The notes under the pieces: model-generated
Told to the model about the DNA's origin: nothing
Seen by the model: the letters and a program-made list of their open reading frames with translations, nothing else
Databases searched by the model: none
From: Chondrosia reniformis
Taxonomy: Eukaryota > Porifera > Demospongiae > Chondrillida > Chondrillidae
Assembly (NCBI GenBank): GCA_947172415.1
Contig: OX359190.1
Span: 4,340,001-4,404,000 of the forward strand
Reading direction: 5' to 3'
DNA length: 64,000 nt
Part shown: positions 33,490 to 45,318 of the stretch, piece after piece
Numbering within the stretch: position 1 is the first letter of the stretch
Layout: every line of letters starts with the position of its first letter
Made by a program: the position numbers and the translations under genes

Positions 33490-36045
33490 GAAATTAAGGA
33501 TTGAAAACATTGTCAATGTGATTGTCCTTGATTGTGCACAGTACAGCAGCCGCATTGCCCCTCTGCATGGCAACCGAGATCCTCTGGAAGAGGAATTGGA
33601 GGGAACGTGGCTCTCCTGTTTCTGCCTTGAGCCAGTGTCCAAGTTCGCAGAAGAAATGCAGGGCCTCCGGATCACAGATTCCTGCAGTTTCTATGGCCAC
33701 TGGAACGAAGTGGTGACTAGCTTCCACTCAGCGTACTTCGAAAGCTTCCTTTGTTCCGCCTGAGCTGCTACAGCGCCTGCTTCTCTGGTCGCCAACGAGA
33801 TGTGGGAGGGGGCATAGGTGTCGGAACAGGTTACGTCCCACACCAAGACCCGGCCCGTCTTCCACGGCATGACTGTGGCTCCATCGGGTCGTTTCCCATC
33901 CAATCGACAGATGCTGGTTGGTTCCAAGTGAGATGGCACCCCTGCAGATGATGGTGATCTCCTAACCATATCATTGATGGCAGCATGGCGGGGGTGTCTG
34001 CCCTGGCTCCTGCAGCAACTTAGCCCATGTAGGCCCTGGTGGTCCACTTGTGCTTGGCAATGCAGGCACACATGTGGATGACACAGTGTGACCTCTAAGT
34101 GGAGACCCAAGGCCACCCGGACCACCTCCTTGTCCATGCGCAGGCCCAATGATGATACAGGAAGGGCCTGCAGCCAAGCTCCCGACTCTTTTGCGCGAGC
34201 AGCAAGCAGGCGCGCCCGGGCGGGTGCATCCGGAGCAGTCTCCAGGAGGTTCCTGTAAGCCAATGTCACTCCTGGAGAATCCCAGGACCACTGAAGGCAA
34301 GAGGCTGGGGCAGATGGAGGGGGCTCCTCGTGTCCACTACTCCAGAGGGCGAGCGCATGAGAAGGGGTGCCCCTGTAGTCCAGGTGGGAGGATCCGGTGG
34401 GTGAGCTCAGAGGAACCAGCAGCAGAAGCCAAAAAGGCAGAAGGTGCAAGCTGAGATGCACTCCGAACCCCCAAACCTCCGGACCATACTGGGAGAACAG
34501 CTTGGGCCCAGGCTAGATCATTGGCATCAAGGGAGATGTTGGCAATGTCTGCCAGCAGAGATCTCTGTAGGTCATCGAAGCTCTGGAGCAGTGGGGATAG
34601 GAAGCAGGGGGCAGTTTGCAAAGTATAGAGTATCTTGGGTAAGGTGAAAGCATTTCTAAGGAGGCAAAATGCTTCATGTGCGTGGAGCAAGTGGAGCCTG
34701 TCCCCCATCACTGCCAAAGCCTGAGTTTTGGCTCTGATGGTGTCCTCAATCCCTTCGACTGAGTTACCAATGGGTGAGCCCAGGAGGGTGGCATGGGCTT
34801 GACTCAACACACAAAATTCGGGAAAGGCAGCAAGCATTGACTGTCTTGTGGTAGGGTCATCAAAGATTATCTCCGACTTACTGTGGTTCAGCTGGAGACC
34901 CATGTCACCAGCAACTCACTCTACCATGCGTAGGTCTCTCAGGACTTCCCCCATACTGCCACCCAGTGTGCCATCATCTAAGTAAAACACTCCGAATTCG
35001 CCTTTCAACTGCTGTAACATATCATGAATGGTGAGGCTGAACAGCAGGGGACCTGTTGCACGCCTTCTGATGACTAAGGGATGGACTCTCCGACGAAGAA
35101 GCAAGACGGGTTGCTATACGCCGAGTTAATGAATGGGAATATCTCAGGCACCCTCTCTCTAACTGCCGTAAGCATCTTATCCCTGGGCAGGCAGTTAAAG
35201 GCATTCTGAAAATCCAGCTTCAGGATGAGGTGCTGTGGCTGCAAGTTGTGAAGGTATATCCGGGTGGCATGGACAGCTGCTTCCGCTCCATGTGAAATAC
35301 CATACCCCAGCTGCATGGGTCCCAAGAGCTCCGCCATTGCCTGCACGATGCTGTTTCCCGCACATTTGGCTACCATGCGTCGAAGTGTACAGCCAACAGC
35401 AATAGGCCTAACCCCACCGTCCTTCTTCTCCAGAGCTATTAAAGAAGCTCCAAAGAAATAGGGGCATACGTTGGATGAAGCCTTGCCCTCTAAGATCAGG
35501 TTGGTAAATGAGGTGAGCGCCCTCAACAATTGAGGGCCTACCCCTCCCCATCAGTGTCAATTGTGTCTTTGAGGTGTTGTGGGCAAAGCCCATCCGGGCC
35601 ACCCACTGACCCGCAGGGGAAGGAGCGGATAGCCCTAGCCACCTCCTCCGGAGACACCTGGACAGCTTGTCCCCCAGTGGGAGCAGGGGGGACTAGAATT
35701 GGGATGGGGTGCAGGGTGTTTTTCCTTGAGGGCCTGAAGGGTTCTGTCACTGAGTTCAGTGACAGAGTCTTCCAAGCTAGCAAGAGGGACTGCCCCCTTA
35801 AAATCCCCTCTTCCAGTTTCGATGCCACTCTAACTGCAAGGGTCTCCAGGGGGTCCTGGGCTGGTCTGCGGTGCTGCCTGACTGACCTCTGTCGGGAAGC
35901 TTCTGGATCCGCTTCCTCCCTGATCATCTGGTTTACATGGGAGGCCAGACTACTACGGTGTCCACCTCGCTTCCATACACGAAGGCAACGAGAAGCAAAA
36001 TGGAAGACACAATCCCATGAAGCTGCACTGTTATCTGTTGTGACC
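33490..36045 (-). pseudogene. LINE with C-terminal restriction-like endonuclease (first lineage)
   Basis: Read leftward. The RT begins near 35630 (IRSFPCGSVGGPDGLCPQHL), continues with FFGASLIALEKKDGGVRPIA (35440), LKLDFQNAFNCLPRDKML (35215) and VFYLDDGTLGG (about 34970; YLDD is the active site), then a thumb region (LPVWSGGLGVRSASQLAPSA, 34470). The C-terminus has a CLHCQAQV zinc-like patch and RPDGATVMPWKTGRVLVWDV (33880), which fits a PD-(D/E)XK-type nuclease as in R2/NeSL-type LINEs, and ends RISVAMQRGNAAAVL. GC content is visibly higher than in the surroundings. Several frame shifts are present and the 5' end is truncated at about 36045. Confidence 0.75.
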
Positions 36046-36049
36046 TGAC

Positions 36050-37995
36050 CAGAGTAAGACTAATAATATTACAAAAATTGAATACAAAGGAGAAATTAAG
36101 ACAAATAAATCGGAAATCAAAAACTGTCTAAAGGATCATTTCCAACAACTGCTCTCCAGAGGAGGCCAAGCCTCTCAGAATAATGTGAGTGATAACCATG
36201 ATTGGGCAGAGTATAATAATCACTTATTAAATAATGAGATCACAATAGAGGAAGTGATGGAGGCATTAGCAACCTTAAAACAGCATAAGGCAATGGGATT
36301 TGATGGAATCCCAGCAGAAGCAATTAAGAATGATTTAACTTGTAGATTCTTAGGAAAGTTATTTAATTTGTGTTATCTAAAGGCATGTTCACCAAAAGAA
36401 TGGAATGATTGTCCCTAACCCAAAGAAAAGTAGTAGTATTGATTTAAATGATTTCAGAGGCATAACGTTAGTTTCAACTGTTTATAAAACATTTTGTTTA
36501 ATTTTGAACATAAGATTAATGAATTGGCTAAAGTTGAGGGAGGTTCTCAGTGAGGCACAAAATGGGTTTAGTCCAGGGAGGGCGTGCATTGATCATTTCT
36601 TTACTTTAGTAAATGTGATTCATAATAGACTAATGGGTAACAAGAGTAGTTTTGTAGCTTTCATTGATTTACGTAAGGCATATGATTCAGTTAACAGGGA
36701 ATTGTTACGGAAGAAGTTTCAAAGAATTGGGATATCAAGGAAAATGATCATAATGATAAAAAACCTGTATGATGGAGTGTCATGCTGTGTGAAGTTGGAT
36801 AACTCACACTTAAGTGATTATTTTTTAAATTACCCAGGGTGTTAGGCAACGGTGTATCCTATACCCACTCCTATTTAATATTTTTATTAACGATATTACA
36901 AATAGCATACCAGGTGATTTAGGAGTGAATTGTGGCTATGATGTAATCAATTGTTTAATGTATGCGGATGATTTAGCTATGATGACAGATTCAGAGATTG
37001 AATTACAGAATATCCTAAGAGTAATCAGAATGTGGCGCCAGACTAATCATTTAGAAATTAATGAAACTAAATCCTCTATAGTACACTTTAGGAAGAAATC
37101 AATAATTGCTACTAATGTGGATTTCTACATGAATGATAAGAGGATTGAAGTGGTCACAGAGTAGAAATATTTGGGGATTCTTCTCAATGAAATTCTAATT
37201 TCCAAAGCATTTATAATGAAAACCTGATTAAAACAGAGAGAGCTCTTTTTAGTATCAAACATGATTGGTGCAAGAGAGGGAAATTAGACCATATGTGTTT
37301 AAAAGGATTGTTAGAGCATTAATTTTCCGAATTTTGGACTATGGGAGCGTGATCTGGAGCCCTTTTATAGGACACCCTAGGAGAGAGGTGGTGAATTTGA
37401 AGATAGCTAGATTTTTTCTAGGAGTTAGCCCTTACATCCCATTAATGCAGTTGAAAACGACAACAGAAAGGCACTTACAATCACTTCTGTATTATAGGAA
37501 GTTACTGATTATGAATCAAAATAGAACATGTAACAAGGTTTTTAGGTGGATGAAGAGTGATTATAACCAGCAAATGTGGGTAGGAATTATGAAATCATTA
37601 ATGAATAGATTGGATCTGGAGGAAGCTACACTTATGGATTGTGATGAGAGAGAGGCTAGAAATATGTTGAAGTTGAACCTTTATTTAATGGAGAAAGCTA
37701 GATGGGATGAGGAGATTGACAGGTAACCTAAATTGGAATTTTACCGTTTGATTTTTGGATTTAGATCTGTTTCAATTGCAAACCATAGTCATTTTAGATA
37801 CATACGGAGCTTTTTGTGTAAATTGGTTGGTGGCACGCTCCCACTTAGGATTGAAAGTGGTAGATATTGCAATGAGCTAAGAGAGAATAGAATATGCATA
37901 TTATGTGACACAAATCAAACAGAGGACTAACTTCTTGGTGGAATGCCCTGTACTAGATGATAAGAGGCAGGCAATTCTTCACTGAGAATGTAAAT
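36050..37995 (+). pseudogene. LINE reverse transcriptase, AT-rich lineage
   Basis: RT motifs: LKQHKAMGFDGIPAEAIKN (36280), FRGITLVSTVYKTFCLILN (36450), LSEAQNGFSPGRACIDHFF (36547), VAFIDLRKAYDSVNRELL (36655) and CLMYADDLAMMTDS (36952; YADD active site). A thumb and C-terminal part (ALIFRILDYGSVIWSP, 37315; RICILCDTNQTED with a CxxC, 37890) follows. The element ends in an AATAATAATAATACAATACA tail at about 37990-38010, as expected for target-primed insertion. Frameshifts occur near 36405, 36840, 37165 and 37265. No endonuclease is seen; the 5' end is truncated against the neighbouring LINE. Confidence 0.8.
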
Positions 37996-38078
37996 AATAA
38001 TAATAATACAATACAATGGTGTTACAATACTATTATATTAAAATATATATTTTAGTAAACAACAATAGATAAAATGTG

Positions 38079-41000
38079 TTAAAAATAGTAATAATTAGAC
38101 TGAGAGTCCTCCTTCATTGATTGCAAGATCCATTGGTGACTCTGAGAGATTTGAAGGACGATGGTAGGTGGATCTTGCTCCAAACACATCACTGTAGAGC
38201 TAATGAGGGAGAAACTTAGCTTGCATCTTAACCAGTTGACTGTGAGGCTGTATGGTTGTTGATGTTTTTCAGCGATTAAAGAGGCTAGGCGATTGTAGGT
38301 GACTTTAGCTGCTGGGGCCATAGTCCCTGAGGTTGACAATACAAGGGGGGTAAAAGTGCTGTGTTCAATTTCACGTATTCGTGCTTCATAGTTTCTGCAT
38401 TTCTCATTTTCATGTTTCCTGTAGCAAGAGGTGAGGGGCATACTGCTGTTTGATTTGGCAAGTGGGTTAAAGATACAAACATAAAAGTATGTTGTTTCAT
38501 GTTTGCATCCCCAGAAGCCATTTGCCTTGATATCTAGGCAGGCTCCATCTTCAGTGATAGCAGATTTGGGTCCTATTTGCTCTCCTGATAGAGGTTGTAA
38601 CATAGGCTCAATTCCTACACATGAGCAAACCTCAGTTATCAGATTTGCAGTCAGGTCTCTAAATTCGTTGTGGCGTATGGTAGGCAGGCCTCCACAGGGG
38701 CAGCTCATGGCGTGATCTATGGTGAACCTCTTTCCACATGTGCAGTAGGATGGCTATCTGGATGGCTGTCAGCCATATCGTAGACATAGGGCATCTCTAA
38801 AGGCTCCCTTACTTAGAGCAAAGCCATGTTCAAGGATTGGGAGGGTGTTTAGCCAGTTTGAGGCGCCCTTTTCTTTCAGAATATCAACTGAACGCTTCTG
38901 CTTTTCAGGTAGTGATTTGTGTATCTCAGATGCTATTTGGGACTGTTTCTAATGTTTCGCACTAAGAGCTTCTCTTTTAGCATCCCTTTGTCTCTGTTGG
39001 ATGTCTGCTGTGTATTGGTATTGTTTATGGAAAATTTGATTGGACAGGGGGGCAATGATACTTGTGCAGGCTTGAAACTGTTGCTTTGCTAAGTCAGCTG
39101 AGATTGTGACACCTAGTCCACCAAAGTGGGTTGGCAGGGCTAAGAGCTTTCCCTCTGTGTCCGTAAAACTGCTCCTGTCTGTTATGGCTGGTAGAAATTT
39201 GCATCTTAGGCATTCTTCTAGTGGCTTCAGTGTTTCTGCTGGAACTGACATAGTTCGGATTAGATAGGTCCATTTACTTAGAGTTCCATGGGTGAAAGCA
39301 GGGTATTCAGCTTGTGGTTCAGTTCTTGCTATTTCCGTTAGCTCTAACAACTCTTCGATCCATTCATGAACTTTCTCTTGTACAAATTTTGAACATCTAT
39401 CTGAACATTTGTCTCAAGAAAGGTCACTTTGGCTAGTTGTAAATGTTCTTCCTCAACAATTAGCCAAGTTTTGTTGGCATTAGCGAAGTATCCGTATCTG
39501 GGTCCAATTCTCAGTAGTTCATTCCACGAGGTTTTCAGGTTTTGTAACTGACCACTGGCAGTTGCATCGTCAGCATACCACACTTGTTTCGTCTTTTCTT
39601 TTTCAGCTGTTTTATGAGTGGTATTGTGGCCACAGCATAGATTGCCATGGCAAGGGTATCCCCCTGGGTTGTACCTTCATATGAAGGGATGGTCTCTCCA
39701 TCGATAAAAAGAAGTGGATTTGAATGATAGGTGTTAGTTGTTATGGTAGATAGAGAAGGGCAGATGCCTTGAATGTTTCTGAGGGCAGTTTGCCGATTTA
39801 TTGAGTTGAAAGCATTTTTAGCATCGATGAGGAGAATGGCTTGGGTGTCCTTGTCTTCAAAGATGGCTCTCATTGCATGTACAGCTGCCTCACACCCACT
39901 TTCCTCTCCAGCGCATAACTTGATTGAACCTGTTGTTTCAAGTATATCTTGTCTAATGATGGAAAGTACTGCCTTGCTCATAATTCTCCTACTACATTCA
40001 CCAATTCCAATGGGTCTTACATCTGGGTTTTTGTCTAAAGAAGCAAGTCTACTAGCAACAAGGGCAGTGAGTCCTGAAGGGTTAACATATTCAGTGCATA
40101 TTCGTATGGCACATAGTGCTAAGGAATCACATAGATCACCTGAAGCCTTGTGGAAAGATGTACAGAGTCTTCTCCAGCTGGCTGCATCAACTCCAGATGG
40201 TCCTGCTGATCCAAACGTTCTCAGTGCAATAGATCGTATGAGGGGAACATTGATTTGCTCAAAGATGACAGGATGAGGTCTGTCAGAGTTGGTGTTTGTC
40301 AAGGCTGATGGCTGGAGAGGTTGTCCTGCTGAGTGCTTCTGTTTCAGTATGTCCCGAACAGATTTTTCTTCTTCGTTTCCACAGTTTACTAGGAAGTCTA
40401 AAGGGAGCGGACCTCCACCATTTTGATTGGAAAGTAGTCTAAGGGCAGCATTTACTTTGCCATTCTTCTTCAGTTTGACAAATACTCTTGTTTTTATTCT
40501 GCTGCTGGGGCTTACATCGGGTATTTTTGCATAATTGTTTCTGGATGCTGCGTCCCTCACAAACGATGTTACCATCATTCCATTGATTCAGTCGTTTTTC
40601 CAGGTGAGCTATGTGCTGTTTGTTTTTTTGAGGAAGGGAATGGTTTTTGTAGGAGAAGAATGGCAAAGATCATTGCAGCTTTCAGGGCAATGGATTCCAA
40701 ACAGGAGCCATTTGCATACTCCCGAAAGAGTCTGGACAGTTCGTGCCCAAATGTATTGCCTGCTTTACCTGATGGCACTCTAAACACGTCTTTTTCCAGT
40801 GGATCACTTCATAGTAGGTACAAGTCATCATATGGCACAGTGATTCACCATCACAGTTTCCCAATGTGAAATTAGGGTTATGCATAGGTGTGAATTCTGG
40901 TAAGTTTTCAGTCATCAGCGTGCTGGAATGAATATCTTTTCTTATAGGTGTATCCTTATGAAGTTCTTTGTTTGGGCTAGGGTTTCTGTTAGTTTCTGTT

Positions 41001-41215
41001 GGTGATAGTCCGTAAGACTCATTTGAACCTGTCGAGGCGGATTGCGTGTTGGTTGACTTGTCGCTTCCTTTGTGCGCAGTTGGGCCTTGTTCCTTCTTCG
41101 TTAACAGTATGGAGTTTGGGTCAAAATTTGAGCACTGTGATCGTCTGGACGGTAAGCAGGAGAAGCATTTTCGATTCAACTTGACGCACGCACAATTCTG
41201 GAAAATTTTTCTGCT
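38079..41215 (-). pseudogene. LINE with N-terminal cysteine cluster and C-terminal nuclease (second lineage)
   Basis: Read leftward from about 41210: a cysteine motif QNCACVKLNRKCFSCLPSRR, then a linker, then RT from about 40580 with FGSAGPSGVDAASWRRLC (40220), VRPIGIGECSRRIMSKAVL (40010), AILLIDAKNAFNSINRQTAL (39840), YEGTTQGDTLAMAIYAVATI (39670) and VWYADDATASG (39575). A thumb (LALPTHFGGLGVTISADLA) and a C-terminal segment (CSCPCGGLPTIRHNEFRDL-like; DGACLDIKANGFWG at about 38540; FNPLAKSNSSMPLTSCYRKH) follow, the latter matching the nuclease region typical of this LINE group. Frame breaks lie near 40650, 39585, 39350 and 38730. It is nearly full length but inactive. The related 5' fragment at 52036-52367 belongs to this type. 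Confidence 0.75.
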
Positions 41216-41959
41216 TTCAAACAGGCAGCAGGTTGGCAGGCAATTTTAGCTTCCCTAAAGAGATTGGTAGATTTTAGTGGTGGTATTCCTCCTTTAAGTA
41301 ATAAAGAATTGGGTATGGTGTTGGTAGGTACTAGCATTTTGAACCTCTCCAAGGCAAACAATTATTGAGGTTTTTAAGGTTAGAATGGATAGGCTTTCCT
41401 AGCGACGTGGCAGGTAGCTATGGCCTAATCAATTCTCTCCCTTGGTTTACAGCTATGATTGCCCTTGCTAGTGTAGATAATATTGATCATTTTAACGTTT
41501 TTGCAATGGACCTATAGATAGCATGTTTGTGTGTTTGATTTGTCTTCTGTATTCTCCTTGGTTTGCATTTGGATATAGATAGGATGTTTCTGTTTTTCCG
41601 ATTTGTCTTCAGTATTCTCCTTGGTTTGCACCTGGCGATATCAAGTACTGTTTTTGGCCGGTTTACGATATACATAAATGTACATGCTTTTGTTTTTGAT
41701 GTATTTTCTTGGTCTGCACGCCATGTATGGATGTTATGATCTAGTAAGTGTAAGAGAGTACTCCCTCAACTGTAGATGCATGATGGATAATCCTGTCAGT
41801 GGGAAAATCAATTAATGACATTAATCTGGAAATTTAATTTCAAACTCAGTATATTTATGTGTCATAATATAATTTGTTACTTAGTTATAATTCCATTAGG
41901 GGAGAACCAGAGTCCAGAAGATGATCATGAAGAGTTCTACAGCTGCTGATTAATGATAT
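41216..41959. other. LINE 5' flank with about 63-bp imperfect repeats
   Basis: At about 41517-41700 there are two to three diverged units sharing TTGTCTTC(T/A)GTATTCTCCTTGG, each about 63-65 bases. They lie upstream of the minus-strand LINE's coding start, where promoter-bearing tandem units are common in LINEs. No gene is seen in the rest. Confidence 0.5.
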
Positions 41960-42289
41960 TGTAGCAGCGTGCTCAACTGCATGTTAACGTTTTCGAGTTA
42001 GCTAACCGTGTTTATTGTAAACGTTGGGTTTGTTGATATATAACAATTTACACTTCCACATTGCATGATATAACTCTTCCTTTTTTTTTCCCGTTCCGCA
42101 CCACCTTTTGTTAATTGTAATATGGTTCTTTTGTTATACTGTTACATATTCACCTCACCTTACATTTAAGACTTGAGGTTTGTACAACAGGATTATTACT
42201 GATTCTCTTCCTCGAGTTCTTGGTAGCGTGTGAGCAACTCCTGATCTTGAGCGACTCCCGATCTTACGAGTAATCTCGACACGATTACA
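41960..42289 (+). repeat. Ty3/Gypsy fossil, 5' LTR
   Basis: Matches 44843-45165, with shared landmarks GGTTTGTTGATATATAACA and TCTTACGAGTAATCTCGACA. Confidence 0.9.
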
Positions 42290-44842
42290 AGTGGCGTAGT
42301 CGGCAGGATTCCTCTTGGATATAAGTACCGGTATAGTACGGAGGAAGCTGAATAGACATGGCAGGAAAGCCAGTAGTCATACCCGAAGTGTACTCAGGAG
42401 AGGGAAGTATTATCGATTAGATAGACCATTTTGAGGGAGTGACCGCCGTCAACAGTTGGAAAGGCGATCAGAAGATAGTGTGGTTGAGAGCCAGGCTGAC
42501 AGGCAGAACGTTGTCCACCTACAAGAAACTTCCAGAAGAGGTGCGTGGCAATTTTGACGCTGCCACGGAAGCGCTGAAGGCTAGGTTTCGGCCAGCCAGC
42601 AGGCAGGAACTGTACCGGGCTGAGCTTCACAGTCGCCGTAGGAAGAAGGGAGAAAACTAGGCTGATCTGGGGCAAGACCTGAGGACCCTTGCTGACAAGG
42701 CATATCATGGACTGGATGAGAATGCTAGGCAGCAGCTAGCCTTTTAACAGTTCCTGTCTCAAATTGACAATGCTCAGGTAGCCTTTGGGGTCAGGCAGAG
42801 ACGTCCAACCACTGTGGAGAAGGCAGTTGGAACCACCCTAGAATTGGAATATTACCTGATGACCCCTAAAGTAATAGCAGTTTCCCAAGTGAGTTCCGAG
42901 AGAGAGGACACTCTGATGGACATGTTGGCTCAGCTGATGAGGAGGATGGACCAGTTGGAAGCTACCACCTCAACCAGCTTGTCAGAGAGGCACGGACCCC
43001 CTGAGAAAATGCCAGAACAACCGAGACCTTCATAGGGAGAGGCAAATCATTTGCCACAAGTGTGGCCAGCCAGGTCACTTTGCTAAAGGATGCGCCTCTA
43101 GGAACAATACCCCTCAGGTAAACCAAAGGAACCACTTTCATTTGGACTAAGGCTTGTCAGGACTCCTTTGACACTCTGAAACAGAGGTTAGTTTCTGCTC
43201 CTGTGCTTGCTTTCCCCGTTTTTGCAGCTCAGTTTGTTCTGGATACCGATGCCAGTGGGAGAGGGATTGGTGCCTTGTTGTCCCAGGTACAGGATGGAGC
43301 AGGGAGAGTCATCGCTTACGGGAGCAGAGTCCTGACAAAGCAAGAGGGCAACTACTGTGTAACTAGGAAGGAGCTGTTAGCAGTAGTAGTTTCCTGGAGC
43401 ATTTCCGACTATATCTTCTGGGTAAGAAGTTAACACTTTGAACAGACCATGGCACTTTGAACTGGCTCTGCAAGTTCAAGGACCCTCAAGGCCAGCTAGT
43501 CCGGTGGCTAGAGAAGCTGCAGGAGTATGACTTCACGGTGGTACATTGGCTGCACGGAGGAGTGACCACAGGACATCTTGGTGAAGACAAGACCCTGGGA
43601 AGGCCTAAGGCTCGTTTTTCCTGGCCAGGCTATCACAAGGCGGTGAAGCTTTTTTGTCAGGGATGCCGGGAGTGTCTAAGGAGGAAGTCACCACCACAGA
43701 AGCGTAAGGCTCTTATACAAACACTGACTGCAGGTTCTCCCATGCAGATTGTCGCTGTTGACATCCTCGGCCCTCTCCCCAAGTCTTCCAAGGGTAACCA
43801 GTATATCCTAGTTGCAGCTGATTACTTCACTAAATGGATGGAGGCTTATCCCATCCCAAACCAGAAAGCTTCCACAGTAGCCCAGACTCTAGTGGACCAA
43901 TTCTTATTGAGATACTCTCCCCAGAGCAGTTACACTCCGACCAAGGCCAGCAGTTTGAAAGCTGGCTGGTTCAGGATATTTGAAAACTGCTCGGTATTCA
44001 AAAGACCAGGACAACACCCTACCACCCACAGAGTGATGGCTTGGTGGAAAGATTATATCGTACCCTACTGTCCCTGTTATCCACCACCCTCAATGGTAAA
44101 GAGCATGAGTGGGAGGATCATCTCAGATCCACCTGTATGGCGTACAACACCAGTGTGCAAGCAAGCACAGGGTTTACCCCATTTTTCCTCCTCTTTGGAC
44201 GAGAGGCACGACTTCCACTGGATATCATGGTGGGAGACGCCCGCCAAGCAACGTCATCAAACTCATCCTGACTATGTCACTGCCTTGCAGGACAAACTGT
44301 GCACAGTGTATACAACCCTCTGCACCAAGTTGAAGGCCGCATTTGACCGACAGAAGCACCACTATAACAGGAACATCCATGGCAAACCATACAAGCATGG
44401 TGACCTTGTGTTTCTTTTTTCCACTGTCATACTGAGAGGGAAGTCCAGGAGATCCCACCAGCCTTGGTCAGGACCATACAAAGTAGTCAACCAGTTTTCT
44501 GATGCAGTCTACCGCATTCAGCATACAGGAACCGGAAACGTTTGGTGGTTCACTTTGACCGCCTCAAGCAGTGCCCTGTGGGTGAAACTACCCGCAATTC
44601 CCCTCCCACAGAATCACCCTCTGCCAACCAACAGAATTTTGTTCCAGTTAGGCATCATTTCGAGCCACAAATGGTTGACTCTGAAGCCGCAATAACTGAG
44701 GATACCACAGGAGCAGCTGAACTTCAATCTAGTGGTTCTACGGACCGTTACCCCAGTCGCAGCAGGAGAACACCCGAGCAATTTGATGTTGGAGTTTCTC
44801 ATTGGTAGCTGGACGGGACGTCCCCTTAAAAGAAGGGGGCTG

Positions 44843-45165
44843 TGTAGCAGTGTGCTCAACTGCGTGTTAACGTTTTTGAGTTAACTAACTGTGTTTATTG
44901 TAAACATTGGGTTTGTTGATATATAACAATTTACACCCTCATTGCATGATGTAACGGTTTGCAACGCTCTGCACCACCTTTTCTTATTTGTTATATGGTT
45001 CTTTTGTTATTCTGTTACGTTTTCACCTCACCTTACGTTTAAGACTTAAGAAGTTTTGTACAACAGGATTATTATTGATTCTCCTCCTCAAGTTCTTGGT
45101 AGCGCGTGAGCAACTCCCGTTCTTGAGCGACTCCCGATCTTACGAGTAATCTCGACACGATTACA
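44843..45165 (+). repeat. Ty3/Gypsy fossil, 3' LTR
   Basis: Partner of 41960-42289, directly preceded by a purine-rich tract. Confidence 0.9.
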
Positions 45166-45318
45166 ATATATATATACATATATAAATACGTATAGTATAA
45201 ACTTCCAGTGACTCATGGGCCCAGCTTGTGTTTCCTTTTAAAGATACATACACGTGTCACTTTATTAATAATAATAATGTATATGAATGTATGTATTTGA
45301 TTCATGGTCTTCATGCAG

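Larger units (their letters stand above)
41960..45165 (+). mobile_element. Ty3/Gypsy LTR retrotransposon fossil
   Basis: LTRs lie at 41960-42289 and 44843-45165, both running TGTAGCAG to GATTACA, flanked by an ATAT-like target duplication. A polypurine tract (AAAAGAAGGGGG) precedes the 3' LTR. Inside are gag (from about 42360), a zinc knuckle (CHKCGQPGHFAKGC, about 43055), RNase H (about 43205-43550) and integrase (about 43560-44300) with a C-terminal region to 44810. It is broken, with at least half a dozen breaks, and not every pol domain is recognisable. The LTRs differ by roughly a tenth by eye, so the insertion is older than the copy at 23471. Confidence 0.9.

Noticed and set aside
33482-35602. 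Plus-strand frames across the first LINE
   Set aside because: Antisense shadows of the minus-strand RT and nuclease, which carry the recognisable motifs.
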